From 34-65-8 sp964516135 (GTDB taxonomy: Bacteria > Pseudomonadota > Alphaproteobacteria > Sphingomonadales > Sphingomonadaceae): a DNA stretch of 64,000 nt. This document shows, in pieces, positions 1-8,689 of this stretch. The stretch spans positions 96,673 through 160,672 of the forward strand of contig CAZEWN010000004.1 in the NCBI GenBank assembly GCA_964516135.1, in the 5' to 3' direction. Each line of letters begins with the position of its first letter. Within the stretch, counting starts at the first letter, position 1. The notes beneath the pieces are model-generated. The model was not told the DNA's origin. It did no database searches and saw only the letters and a list, made by a program, of their open reading frames with translations. Both the position numbers and the translations under genes were made by a program.

Positions 1-456
1 GCAGTGAAAGGGCAGAGATTGTCCGCGCTGGATGTCGAATTCAAGTTCGGCACCGTAGGTGCGGTCGCGCTCGACCAGGCGGGCAACCTTGCTGCGGCTA
101 CCTCCACTGGCGGAATGACCGGCAAGCGCTGGGGCAGGATTGGCGATGCGCCGGTGATCGGCGCGGGCACATATGCCGACAATCGCGCTTGCGCGGTATC
201 CGCGACGGGTGCGGGCGAATTTTTCATCCGGGTCGGCGTAGCGCGCGAAATCTGTTCGCGGATGCGCCACAAGGGCGAGGACGCCCAAACCGCTGCCGAT
301 GCGGTTATCGGCGAAGTGGGCGCGCTGGGCGGCGATGGCGGGGTCATTGTCGTGGCACCGGGCGGCGCGGCGGTGTTCAGCTTCAATACGCCGGGAATGT
401 ATCGCGGCCGGGCGACCAGCAGCGGCTCCAACGAGGTCGTTATTTTCGCACGGTAA
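1..456 (+). CDS. Isoaspartyl peptidase/L-asparaginase, C-terminal part (5' end outside window)
   Basis: The reading frame is open from the first base, so the start lies upstream of the window. The visible 150 or so residues match the beta subunit of plant-type (Ntn-hydrolase) isoaspartyl peptidases. The segment GTVGAVALD contains the threonine that becomes the N-terminal nucleophile after autocleavage. It is followed by the glycine-rich stretch (STGGMTGKRWGRIGDAPVIGAGTYAD) with the usual substrate-binding glycines. These enzymes hydrolyse beta-aspartyl dipeptides and asparagine. The gene ends 17 bases before the stop codon of the convergent beta-lactamase gene. Family assignment is firm; the substrate is not shown by the sequence. 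Confidence 0.88.
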   Translation, partial: AVKGQRLSALDVEFKFGTVGAVALDQAGNLAAATSTGGMTGKRWGRIGDAPVIGAGTYADNRACAVSATGAGEFFIRVGVAREICSRMRHKGEDAQTAADAVIGEVGALGGDGGVIVVAPGGAAVFSFNTPGMYRGRATSSGSNEVVIFAR

Positions 457-473
457 CCGATCAGCGCCCAGTC

Positions 474-1370
474 TCAGCGCCCGGTCGCATACCGCGCCAG
501 TACCCAGCCGCACTCCGCCAATACGCCCTGCGCAGCCGGTTCGACCCGGACGTGCTGCCCGGCAGCGCGGAAGAAAGTCGCGAAAGTGATCGGTGCTCGC
601 CCGGGCGGCTCGACGAAGCCGATATCGACATAAACACTGCCCATTCCCGGGGCGAGCGAGGTGCCCGTCTTGTCGCCGGCTAGCCACTCGGGCGGCAACC
701 CGGCCCGCACCCGCGCCAAGCCGGTACGGGTGTCCACCATCCACTGACGCAGCACCGCACGCCGATCCAAGGCGAGCGACTCGCCGTGGATCAGCGCGGC
801 CACCGTGCGCGCCATCGCCTCGGGCGTGGTGGTGTCGCGCGTTTCCCCGGGGGGTACGTCATTGAGGGCGGGCTCGAACCGGTCGAGCCGGCTCGCTCCG
901 TCGCCCAGCGAGCGCCAGAACGCTGTCAGCCCCTCCGGCCCGCCAAGCCGTCGCAGCAGAAGATTGGCGGCCGTATTGTCGCTGGTCTTCTGGGTCGCCT
1001 CGGCCAGCTCCCGCAACGTGGCCCCCATGGCCAAGCGCTCCGTGGTGAAAGGCGAGTTCTCGACCAGGTCGCCCCTTGTCCAGGTGATGCGTTCATCCGC
1101 ATTGACACCTCCGGTATCGTCGCGGGCAAGCAGCATGGCCGCGAGCGACAGCTTGAACGACGACAGCAGCGGAAAGCGGGCATAGCCATTGTGCGAAATC
1201 ACCTCACCGGTCGCGGTGTTCAGGAAGCTTGCGCCGAGCACCCCATTGGCAGCAGCCTCGATGATCCGCAGCCGTGCCGCGTATCGCGCGCTTGTTCCGG
1301 CCTCGATGGGCACGCACGCAGCGAGACCGAGCGCGGCCGAACCCGCCAGGACCATTCGTCGGTCGAACAT
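474..1370 (-). CDS. Class A beta-lactamase (serine hydrolase)
   Basis: A 298-residue class A beta-lactamase. Counted from the ATG at 1370, the catalytic residues fall on the classical Ambler numbers: S70-S-F-K73, S130-D-N132, E166 with N170 (EPALN) and K234-T-G236. The N-terminus has a twin-arginine-like start (FDRRMVLAG) and a lipobox-like LAAC at 16-19, so export by Tat and possible lipidation are likely. An ATG at 1388 would overlap the upstream RDD gene by 14 bases; 1370 starts just after that gene's stop and is preferred. It is the last gene of the MoxR operon and is probably co-transcribed with it. Resistance spectrum cannot be judged from sequence alone. Confidence 0.9.
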   Translation of the reverse strand: MFDRRMVLAGSAALGLAACVPIEAGTSARYAARLRIIEAAANGVLGASFLNTATGEVISHNGYARFPLLSSFKLSLAAMLLARDDTGGVNADERITWTRGDLVENSPFTTERLAMGATLRELAEATQKTSDNTAANLLLRRLGGPEGLTAFWRSLGDGASRLDRFEPALNDVPPGETRDTTTPEAMARTVAALIHGESLALDRRAVLRQWMVDTRTGLARVRAGLPPEWLAGDKTGTSLAPGMGSVYVDIGFVEPPGRAPITFATFFRAAGQHVRVEPAAQGVLAECGWVLARYATGR

Positions 1371-1374
1371 CGTG

Positions 1375-2301
1375 TCAGCCGCGCGCATCGTGCTTGTCCT
1401 TCTTGCGTTTCCCGAACCGCATGTCACCCTCCAGCCGGGCGCGCAGCTGAGCATAGAATGCTTCGAGAAAGGCGCGCTCGTCACCGGCACCTGGATCCCA
1501 GCCGATCTTGCGACAGATCACCTCGTGCACTGAAGCCAATGCCTCGACCCGGCCTTCGCGCAGAACATTCTCCAGCGTCTGCAATTCGTATTCGCCATAA
1601 ACCGACAGCTCCGCGGCGCCGAAGCGATATTCGACGCCAGTGACCTTGCTCGCCGCGCCCCGCGCCGCGCCCTCGGTGGAGATTGCGCGGGCCAGCCTGG
1701 CACGCGGCGAATCAACCACCCAGGTGCCCGCGATCAGGTCGCCCGCGCGCAACCGGTCGCGGTTGAGGAAGGGGAACAACACGAAGATCATAAACCACAG
1801 CGCCGCAGCAATTCCGGCTGGCCCGCCTTCACCACTCGGGGCGACGATCAGCAGGACCAGCGGCAGGAACAGTTCGATGTCACGCAGCAGGTTGCGGGCA
1901 AGCACCGCTTCGGGGGTCAGGCGCCCACCATCGCGGGAGGCAACGCGGATTCCAACCGCGCGCTTGCCGAAGGTAGCGCCGCGCGGACCCATTTCCATCA
2001 CAATGAAATACCCGTTCCACAAGACGAACCAGAACAGCGTCCACACCACGAAGATAAATTCCGCCGCGCCGCCGATGCCTGCGGCATCGGCCCCGTCGAG
2101 GGTGAAGACGCCGAACACCAGATAAATGAGAAAGATCGTCACGATGATGCCGATGCCGGCAAGCAGGAGCATGTCCAGCATCAGCGCGCCCGCCCGCGCG
2201 GCGCGGCTGGCGACATGGAATGGCAGCGCGATGCCTTCAGGTGTCACGACCTCGCGGCGGCGCTTGGCGAGATGCGCGCTTGAGAGCGATGCAGCGTTCA
2301 T
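1375..2301 (-). CDS. RDD family membrane protein
   Basis: About 308 residues when started at the ATG at 2301, which overlaps the stop of the SpoIIM-like gene as ATGA. An upstream in-frame ATG at 2352 would lie deep inside that gene. The protein has the RDD core: a first hydrophobic helix preceded by SRAARAGALMLDMLL, two further membrane segments, and the GATFGKRAVGIRV segment followed by LRDIELFLPLVLL, typical of RDD proteins. A cytoplasmic C-terminal tail of roughly 110 residues ends in a lysine-rich stretch. RDD proteins are poorly understood membrane proteins often found beside MoxR/DUF58 genes. No enzymatic role is implied here. Confidence 0.85.
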   Translation of the reverse strand: MNAASLSSAHLAKRRREVVTPEGIALPFHVASRAARAGALMLDMLLLAGIGIIVTIFLIYLVFGVFTLDGADAAGIGGAAEFIFVVWTLFWFVLWNGYFIVMEMGPRGATFGKRAVGIRVASRDGGRLTPEAVLARNLLRDIELFLPLVLLIVAPSGEGGPAGIAAALWFMIFVLFPFLNRDRLRAGDLIAGTWVVDSPRARLARAISTEGAARGAASKVTGVEYRFGAAELSVYGEYELQTLENVLREGRVEALASVHEVICRKIGWDPGAGDERAFLEAFYAQLRARLEGDMRFGKRKKDKHDARG

Positions 2302-3362
2302 GCCCGCTCCGGCGGATGGCGAAGGCGCAACGCGTAGAAGTATGCCAGCCACATCACGAGCATGAAGGTGCCGATGATCGCGCGCGCCTGCGTACCGGCG
2401 AGCTGGCGCGGAAAGGCTTCGAGCAGCGCGGCGAGGACCAACATCAGCACGACGCCGACCATAACCTGCGCGCCGCGTCGGCCCGCGTCAGCGGCGGCGG
2501 CGATGACGCCGCGCTGGCCGGGAAATGCCATTCGGCGACCAATGTGGAGACCGGCCGCCCCGGCGAGCAGGATCGCGAAAAGTTCGGTTGTGCCATGAAC
2601 GGCCAGCCACGCGACAAACGGTCCGAGCAGCCCGGCATCGTGATACAGCCACAGCATCGCGCCAAGCATCGCCATGTTCTGGACCAGCAGCATAAGGGTG
2701 GGGATGCCGAACGCGAAACCCAGGGCGAAGGCGAAGATGGCGACCCCGGCATTATTCTGGAACAGCTGCGCCGCGAAGGCTGACAGCCCGCTGGCACTAT
2801 CCTGCGCCTCAAGCGATTCGAGCAAAGCCGCGGGGCTCGCGCCAGGAACCCTGCCACCTGCCATTTCGCCCACGAGGGTGAAATACCACTGTTCGTCCCG
2901 CGCGACCAACAACCAGCCCGCGATTGCCCCCGCGATCATCATGAACAGCGCGATGCAGGTATCGAGCCAGACTTCGCGTACTGCCCGGCTGAGGTCGCCG
3001 CCCAGGAATCGCCGCAGCCATGCGCCAAATCCCTCGCGCGGGCCATAGACCTGAAACCAGGCGCGCTGCACCAGTGCCTCGAGATAGGCGAGCGTTGCCG
3101 CGTCGAGCGAGGTTTCGCGCGCGACGGCGAGGCTCGAGGCCGCAGTCCGGTACAAGGCGGGAAGGGCGAGGACATCCTCGTCGGAGATGCGACGCAACTT
3201 GCCTTTTTCGATCTGGCCCAGAATGGATTCGAGCCGTGCCCATTCTCCTTCGCGGGCGAGCCGGAATCGGTCCGAGCGCAGCGCTGCCGCGTCTATCTCG
3301 GGCGCGGGCGCGAGCGCGGCATTCTGCCGTTTGAACCGGCCGCCGAACGTCGGGGTTTTCAT
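2298..3362 (-). CDS. SpoIIM-like (stage II sporulation protein M family) membrane protein
   Basis: A 354-residue polytopic membrane protein. The N-terminal soluble part (about 1-120) is followed by an amphipathic region and about five hydrophobic helices. The most conserved block is the FQNNAGVAIFAFALGFAFGIPT segment, with its NN pair, plus the following loop and HGTTELFAILLAGAAGL. Both are hallmarks of the SpoIIM/DUF95 family. In non-sporulating bacteria this family occurs in MoxR-DUF58-RDD operons, as here, and its role is unknown. The start overlaps the upstream DUF58 gene's stop (3359-3361), so translational coupling is likely. Family call firm, function unknown. Confidence 0.88.
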   Translation of the reverse strand: MKTPTFGGRFKRQNAALAPAPEIDAAALRSDRFRLAREGEWARLESILGQIEKGKLRRISDEDVLALPALYRTAASSLAVARETSLDAATLAYLEALVQRAWFQVYGPREGFGAWLRRFLGGDLSRAVREVWLDTCIALFMMIAGAIAGWLLVARDEQWYFTLVGEMAGGRVPGASPAALLESLEAQDSASGLSAFAAQLFQNNAGVAIFAFALGFAFGIPTLMLLVQNMAMLGAMLWLYHDAGLLGPFVAWLAVHGTTELFAILLAGAAGLHIGRRMAFPGQRGVIAAAADAGRRGAQVMVGVVLMLVLAALLEAFPRQLAGTQARAIIGTFMLVMWLAYFYALRLRHPPERA

Positions 3363-4687
3363 CCGATCGCCCCCCTTCGCTTGATTTCGAGGTAGCGATC
3401 GATCAGGCGATACCCGATCTCGCGAAACGGCGCCTCGATCACATCGACGCCAAGCTGCCGGAGGCGTTGCAGCACCAGTGCGCGCTGACGGACCAGGGTA
3501 TCCGCAGTGACGGCAACGGCGAGATCGCCGATCGACTCCGGCTCTCGGGCGCGCAGCCCGGCCAGCTCATCATCCTCAATGGTCAGGAACAGGACGACGT
3601 GCCGTTCGACCAGGCGCCCCAGGCTTTCGATCATCAGCTCGGCGCCGGTCGGGTCGGTGAAGTCGGAAAAGAGCACGATCAGTGATCGCCGTTGAAGGCG
3701 GGCGGACAGCGTGGCGAGCGCGAGGGTGAAGTTCGGCTCTTGCGCGTGATAATCGAGCCCCGCCGCTGCCGTCTGGAGCCGGTGGAACCCGCGCGTGTCG
3801 CCCACGAACGGCGTCACCAGTTCGGGCCGCCGTGCAAATCCGAACAGCATCACCCTGTCACCACCCTTCAATGCCACATAGGCTGCCGTAAGCGCGGCGG
3901 AAACGGCGCGGTCGATCCGGGGCAGGCCCGCGACAGGTTCGCACATGGCCTGGCCGCAGTCGAATGCGAAGACAATCTGGTTGTTGCGCTCGCTCTCGTT
4001 CTCACGGGCGTAGAGGCGGGTATGGCGGGCGCTCGCCTTCCAGTCGATCCGGCGGCGGTCCATGCCGGGTTCGTACTCGCTCAAGGCTTCGAATTGCGTG
4101 CCCTCGCCGCGAATACGCCGGGCGATGAGCCCGAACTGCGCGTCGCGCAGGAAGAATTGCAGTTCAGGACTTCGCACGGGTGAGAGGTCTGGCCAAATCC
4201 GCACCGCGTGATCGACCTCGCGCACCGCCTGGCGCGCGCCTAGGCCGAGTGGGCCGCTCCAGCGCAGCCACATCCGCTCGATCCGTGCGGTCCCGCGTCG
4301 ATTTGGGGTCAGACTGACAGCACCACTCCATGTCGTGCCCGCTCCATCCAGGGCAAGCGGGAAATGCGCGGCGCCTTCGCGGCCAAGCCGAGGGTCGGCG
4401 GCAAGCGCCGCCTCGGGCAAAGCGCCCCCGGCGCGGTCGGTGATTTCCGCGAGAACCAGAATTTCGATCGGCTCCCCGACCTCGGCGTCGTGCGGAGCGA
4501 TGATTCGCCAGTCGTCCAGTCGGCCCGCGAGCAGGCCGTCGAGGATCACCAGCAGCAGCAGCGCGAAACCTGCTGCGGGCGCAACCACCCAAGCCCCGGG
4601 CGCAGCGGCCGCGATGACGATCGCGAACGGCGCGGCGAGCGCGGCGAGCCATGCCGTCCGAGCGGTAGGAACGACGGGAAACTTCAC
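3359..4687 (-). CDS. DUF58 domain protein (VWA-like, MoxR partner)
   Basis: About 442 residues from a GTG at 4687, eight bases past the moxR stop. The longer frame beginning at 4750 would run back into moxR and is less likely. Two N-terminal membrane helices (about residues 8-50) precede a soluble domain. The diagnostic DUF58 motif is present: LSEYEPGMDRRRIDWKASAR. A von Willebrand A-like continuation follows, with IVFAFDCGQAM and IVLFSDFTDP segments. DUF58 proteins work with MoxR AAA+ ATPases, probably in assembly or maturation of envelope or metal-containing protein complexes. The client here is unknown. Confidence 0.9.
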   Translation of the reverse strand: MKFPVVPTARTAWLAALAAPFAIVIAAAAPGAWVVAPAAGFALLLLVILDGLLAGRLDDWRIIAPHDAEVGEPIEILVLAEITDRAGGALPEAALAADPRLGREGAAHFPLALDGAGTTWSGAVSLTPNRRGTARIERMWLRWSGPLGLGARQAVREVDHAVRIWPDLSPVRSPELQFFLRDAQFGLIARRIRGEGTQFEALSEYEPGMDRRRIDWKASARHTRLYARENESERNNQIVFAFDCGQAMCEPVAGLPRIDRAVSAALTAAYVALKGGDRVMLFGFARRPELVTPFVGDTRGFHRLQTAAAGLDYHAQEPNFTLALATLSARLQRRSLIVLFSDFTDPTGAELMIESLGRLVERHVVLFLTIEDDELAGLRAREPESIGDLAVAVTADTLVRQRALVLQRLRQLGVDVIEAPFREIGYRLIDRYLEIKRRGAIG

Positions 4688-4694
4688 GCTGATT

Positions 4695-5657
4695 TCACCG
4701 CGGCGCTTCGGTCTGCTCGACCAGTTCGGTGACAAGCGCCTCGATCGCACGACCCTCTATCTCCGCTGCCGGACTCAGTATCAGGCGGTGGCGAAGGACG
4801 GCAGTGGCAAGCGCCTTGACATCGTCGGGGATCACATAGTCGCGCCCGTCCAACGCGGCGCGGGCGCGCGCCGCGTTGGCAAGCAGAACGGCGGCCCGCG
4901 GACTCGCTCCGCTGGCCAGATCGGCGTGCTCACGCGTGGCACGAACCAGCCGGACGACGTAATCGACGATCTCGCCCGCCACCGTCACCTGATCCAGCGC
5001 GGCGCCGGCCTGTGCGAGCCGCCGCGCGTCGGTTACCGCGGCAATGCCGAATTCGCCCGCGCGCGGCGGACCCTGTCGCTGGCCAAACCGCGTGACGATA
5101 GCGGTCTCCTCCTCGATGCTCGGATAGTCCACCAGCAGCTTGAACAGGAACCGATCCAGCTGGGCTTCGGGCAGGGGATAGACGCCCTGGTTCTCGATCG
5201 GGTTCTGGGTGGCGACAACCATGAAGGATTCGCCCAGGGAATACGTTTCCCCGTCCAGGGTAACGCGCCGTTCCTGCATCGCTTCGAGAAGCGCCGCCTG
5301 GGTTTTGGGCGGAGTGCGGTTGATCTCATCGGCAAGCAGCAGGTCGCAGAAGATCGGGCCACGCGTCAGGGTAAATTGACTGGTCTGGAAGTTGAACAGG
5401 TTCGACCCGAGGATATCGCCCGGCAGCAGATCGGGCGTGAACTGGATGCGCCCAAAATCGAGACCCAATGCGGTCGCGAAACACTGTGCGAGGAATGTTT
5501 TGGCGGTACCCGGCGGACCCTCGAGCAAAACGTGCCCATCTGCCAGCAGCGCGACCAGAAGATGATCGACAATCGCGTCCTGGCCGACGATCGCCTTGGC
5601 GACTTCGGCGCGTATCGCGCCGGCCAGGCCGCGCACATCCTCCAGGGTCATGTTCAT
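4695..5657 (-). CDS. MoxR-family AAA+ ATPase
   Basis: A 320-residue AAA+ ATPase of the MoxR branch. Walker A reads GPPGTAKT (about residues 41-48). Walker B is LLADEINRTPPKTQAALLEAMQE, the MoxR form of the motif. Sensor 1 is ATQNPIENQG and the lid domain carries SPRAAVLLANAARARAAL. The start overlaps the end of the DUF4350 gene as ATGA, and the DUF58 partner lies directly downstream. MoxR proteins are chaperone-like ATPases acting with DUF58/VWA proteins on envelope or metalloprotein clients. The family is certain; the client is not. Confidence 0.95.
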   Translation of the reverse strand: MNMTLEDVRGLAGAIRAEVAKAIVGQDAIVDHLLVALLADGHVLLEGPPGTAKTFLAQCFATALGLDFGRIQFTPDLLPGDILGSNLFNFQTSQFTLTRGPIFCDLLLADEINRTPPKTQAALLEAMQERRVTLDGETYSLGESFMVVATQNPIENQGVYPLPEAQLDRFLFKLLVDYPSIEEETAIVTRFGQRQGPPRAGEFGIAAVTDARRLAQAGAALDQVTVAGEIVDYVVRLVRATREHADLASGASPRAAVLLANAARARAALDGRDYVIPDDVKALATAVLRHRLILSPAAEIEGRAIEALVTELVEQTEAPR

Positions 5658-6940
5658 TTCTTGAGCGTCCTTTCGATGTCCGCGAGCGCGCGCGCGGCGC
5701 GCAGGGTTTCATGCTTGCCGCGCGCCTCGCGCAAAGTGGTGGCAAGGGAGGAAAAGTTCGGTGCGTCCGGCGCGCGGCGAGCAAGCGCCGCATCGATCGC
5801 GATCGCATCCATGCCGCGCAGCCCCAGAGCGCGCGCGAGCCGCGCCGCGATCAGTTCTGCATAGGGGCGACCGAGGAGATGCAGGCGTCCGGTACGCTGG
5901 ATAAAGGCGGCGCCGTTCGCAACCAGCCGCGTCTTGCCGAACGCGATCGGTCGCGCCTCGGCAACGGGGGCGCCGAACCGGCACAAGGCGCGCCAGGCAA
6001 CCACGAACATCGCCAGCAACAGGCACAGCGTGGCGGCCAGGAATGGCGGCGTGAAAGCGAGGGTAAGCAGATTCCGGGTACCACCCAGCCCGTTGAGGGT
6101 GAGATCGAACACGACATCCAGTTGTTCGCCCTCCATTGCCAGTTCGATGATTTCGCGCGCCAGCAGCGCCCGCCCGCGATCGGCCATGCCGTAATTGTTG
6201 AACAAGTCCGGCTCGGCAACGACCAGCACGTTCCATCGATTCGTATCGCGGGTGTCCGGGCTTCCCGTGGCAACTCCCGCTGCTTCGGCGAGAACGGGAT
6301 AATACCCCCTATCGTCGATATATCCGGCTAGCACGCGCCCCCTCGCATCAAGGACCAGCGGTACAATTCGACCGTCCTCCAGCGTCATAACCTCGCGCGG
6401 ATCGGGGAGACGACCGGTCATGCCCAATCCGCGCCAGTGATCTCCCCGCGCGACAAGCGCGTCGACCTTAGCGCCAACCGCCAGGTCGTCAGCGAGCTGC
6501 CGGGTCCATTCCGGTGACCCGGCGCCGCCAAGTGTCACCCAACCATCCTCCGCTCCGCTAACGTCTCCGGCACCGATCCGCATGGTGTACCATTTCGGCA
6601 GGATCACCATTGTCGGCCCTTGGTATCGACGGGCTTCGATAATTTCGCTCAGTTCATCTGCGTCCGTCAACAGGGGCGGGGTCAGGATCAGGAGCCCGTC
6701 GTCATCGAGCGTGCCGGGATTGCGGGCGAGGCGCACGGTATGACCGTCCGCTTCAATGAACGCTGCAAGCCCGGCGAACCCTGTCAATCCGCGGGCGGCC
6801 GCATGCGCTCCGCCATCATTCTGCCGTCCGGTCTGCCCAGATCCGATGAACCACAACATCGCGAGGAAAGCGAGTGCGCCCGTCAGCAACATCGCGAGGA
6901 CGACCCCCGGCCTGAACGTTGGCGGTTGCGGGTCGTTCAT
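5654..6940 (-). CDS. DUF4350 domain membrane protein
   Basis: A 428-residue protein with one N-terminal membrane helix (about residues 12-33), a large soluble domain of the DUF4350 type (GLTGFAGLAAFIEADGHTVRL followed by LLILTPPLL) and a second hydrophobic segment near residue 300. The cytoplasmic C-terminal region has a TGRLHLLGRPYAELIAARLARALGL segment seen in this family. DUF4350 proteins are standard members of MoxR/DUF58/DUF4129 operons. It starts inside the stop codon of the DUF4129 gene (ATGA) and ends overlapping moxR the same way, so the whole set is translationally coupled. Role unknown. Confidence 0.82.
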   Translation of the reverse strand: MNDPQPPTFRPGVVLAMLLTGALAFLAMLWFIGSGQTGRQNDGGAHAAARGLTGFAGLAAFIEADGHTVRLARNPGTLDDDGLLILTPPLLTDADELSEIIEARRYQGPTMVILPKWYTMRIGAGDVSGAEDGWVTLGGAGSPEWTRQLADDLAVGAKVDALVARGDHWRGLGMTGRLPDPREVMTLEDGRIVPLVLDARGRVLAGYIDDRGYYPVLAEAAGVATGSPDTRDTNRWNVLVVAEPDLFNNYGMADRGRALLAREIIELAMEGEQLDVVFDLTLNGLGGTRNLLTLAFTPPFLAATLCLLLAMFVVAWRALCRFGAPVAEARPIAFGKTRLVANGAAFIQRTGRLHLLGRPYAELIAARLARALGLRGMDAIAIDAALARRAPDAPNFSSLATTLREARGKHETLRAARALADIERTLKK

Positions 6941-7584
6941 GCGCCGTGCGCCGGGAGTTTTTGCAGCGCGAACTCGGCATAGGCGTCGCGCGCCATCTGC
7001 CAGTCGTCGCGGTCAAGGCTCCGGAGCGCAAAGACACTGCGTTCGACCGCGCGAGCGATGGTGCCGAACGCACGCCGCGCATCACCGGGCAGGGCGGGCA
7101 GGGCGGCAAGTTCGCGCGCGGTGCTGGATGGCTCGACCCAGTCGGGCCGGGCCGCGGCGATCTGCCCGACGCTGCGTTGAAGCAAGAGATGCGTCGCCTC
7201 GTCGAACTTGCCTGCTGCCGCCAGACGGTCGGCATCCTCGAGCAACGCGATCGCTTCCCCGCGTGAAGGCGCCCAGTCTTCCGGTTTCCCCTGGGCGCGC
7301 GGCGAACGTGCGAACAGCGGTTCCACGACCCGCCAGACAACCAGCAGCGTTCCGAGCACGGCCAGTGCCAGCAAGACCCATTTGACGATTGGCCAGGCGC
7401 TGCCGAACAGTCGCCCCACCGGCTCCATCACATCCGCCAGCCATGCGAAAAATTCCCGCAACCATTCGGGCTGCTCAGGTGGCTCGGGTTGCTCGACCGG
7501 CGCGAACTGGATGCTATCGTCGTCACGCACGGCGCGCCAGGCGTCCGCGGCCGTTTCCGTCTGATCCCGTGCGCCCGTCGTCAC
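6937..7584 (-). CDS. DUF4129 domain membrane protein
   Basis: A 215-residue protein with a GTG start and a single central membrane helix (IVKWVLLALAVLGTLLVV, near residues 66-83). The C-terminal domain of about 110 residues matches the DUF4129 pattern: LAAAGKFDEATHLLLQRSV and the closing DRDDWQMARDAYAEF. It is the first gene of the MoxR operon as read from the sequence; the next gene upstream, prephenate dehydratase, ends 42 bases before it. No clear Shine-Dalgarno sequence precedes the GTG, so the exact start is uncertain. Confidence 0.78.
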   Translation of the reverse strand: MTTGARDQTETAADAWRAVRDDDSIQFAPVEQPEPPEQPEWLREFFAWLADVMEPVGRLFGSAWPIVKWVLLALAVLGTLLVVWRVVEPLFARSPRAQGKPEDWAPSRGEAIALLEDADRLAAAGKFDEATHLLLQRSVGQIAAARPDWVEPSSTARELAALPALPGDARRAFGTIARAVERSVFALRSLDRDDWQMARDAYAEFALQKLPAHGA

Positions 7585-7626
7585 AGCCGCGATTGGTGGC
7601 AGAGCGGCCCGATCATGGCAAGAACC

Positions 7627-8529
7627 CTAGCCGCGCGGGCGCGACTGGCGATATGTGCCGAGCACGCGCAGCTCCTTGCAGTGGAAAGCGAGTTCCTCGA
7701 GCGCACGATCGACCGCAGGATCACCGGGCGCGCCGACGATGTCGGCATAGAACATCGTCGCGGCAAAGCTCGCCCCCTTCTGATAGCTCTCCAGCTTGGT
7801 CATGTTGACCCCGTTGGTGGCGAAACCGCCCAACGCCTTGTAAAGCGCGGCGGGGATGTTCTTCACCTCGAACACGAATGTCGTCATCGCCGTACCGCCC
7901 GCCAGGGCGGCGGGATCGAGCTGTTCACGCGCGAGAACGACGAACCGCGTCGTGTTGTCGTGCGCGTCCTCGACGGCGTCCTCCACCACCGCGAGGCCGT
8001 ATAGGTCGGCGGCGAGCCGGGGAGCCACCGCGGCCAGCGATGGGTCGCCGCGCTCCGCGACGTAGGCCGCGGCGCCAGCCGTGTCGGCGTGGCTCAGCGG
8101 AACGATCCCGCGTTCGCGGAGATAGCGGCGCGACTGGCCCAGCGCCTGCGGATGACTGTACGCCGCGCTGAACGGGCCGGTCGCCCCGGGCAGGGCCATC
8201 AACGCGTGAGTGATCGGCATGAAATGTTCGGCGACGATGGCAAGGCCGCTTTCGGGCAGGAGGAAGTGAATGTCGGCGACCCGGCCATGCTGGCTGTTCT
8301 CAATCGGGATGATCGCGCTGCTGGCACGGCCATCTTTCACGGCCTCCAGCGCATCCTCGAAACTGAAGCAGGGTAGCGGCAGGTGATCCGGCGCCGCTTC
8401 GCCGGCCGCGCGATGCGAATTGGCGCCGGGGCAACCCTGGAACGCGATCGCGCGCGCCGGATCGCTGGCGGCTGCTGCCTGCATGCGCTCGACCATCGCA
8501 AGCGCGGGTCCGGGAAAACTCATCGTCAT
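7627..8529 (-). CDS. pheA: Prephenate dehydratase
   Basis: About 300 residues from the ATG at 8529 (8523 is an equally good alternative; the frame extends to 8607). The protein converts prephenate to phenylpyruvate in phenylalanine synthesis. The catalytic domain begins with IAFQGCPGANSH and contains the conserved TTRF motif in DNTTRFVVLAR. The C-terminal ACT regulatory domain carries MTKLESYQKGASFAATMFYADI, the alphaproteobacterial variant of the ESRP region that senses phenylalanine. It is a free-standing dehydratase without a chorismate mutase domain. It is divergent from the cytochrome c gene. Confidence 0.95.
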   Translation of the reverse strand: MTMSFPGPALAMVERMQAAAASDPARAIAFQGCPGANSHRAAGEAAPDHLPLPCFSFEDALEAVKDGRASSAIIPIENSQHGRVADIHFLLPESGLAIVAEHFMPITHALMALPGATGPFSAAYSHPQALGQSRRYLRERGIVPLSHADTAGAAAYVAERGDPSLAAVAPRLAADLYGLAVVEDAVEDAHDNTTRFVVLAREQLDPAALAGGTAMTTFVFEVKNIPAALYKALGGFATNGVNMTKLESYQKGASFAATMFYADIVGAPGDPAVDRALEELAFHCKELRVLGTYRQSRPRG

Positions 8530-8689
8530 AGGGCCGCTGCGCCTATCCGCGCCGCGCGACGCAGGCAATGGCCTACATGGTTGGCCGCCATCGCGCCCGA
8601 GGTCCATCGCGGCACTTGCGGATGCGGTTCGGCGTGCCTAAAGCGGCGCGCAAACCACCACAGCAACTGATTTCGCGGAATCTCGACGC

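Noticed and set aside
4335..5864. Long + strand open frame (509 codons) opposite DUF58 and moxR
   Set aside because: Antisense to two well-identified genes; sequence is Arg/Gln-rich and shows no family features. High-GC DNA often gives long shadow frames.
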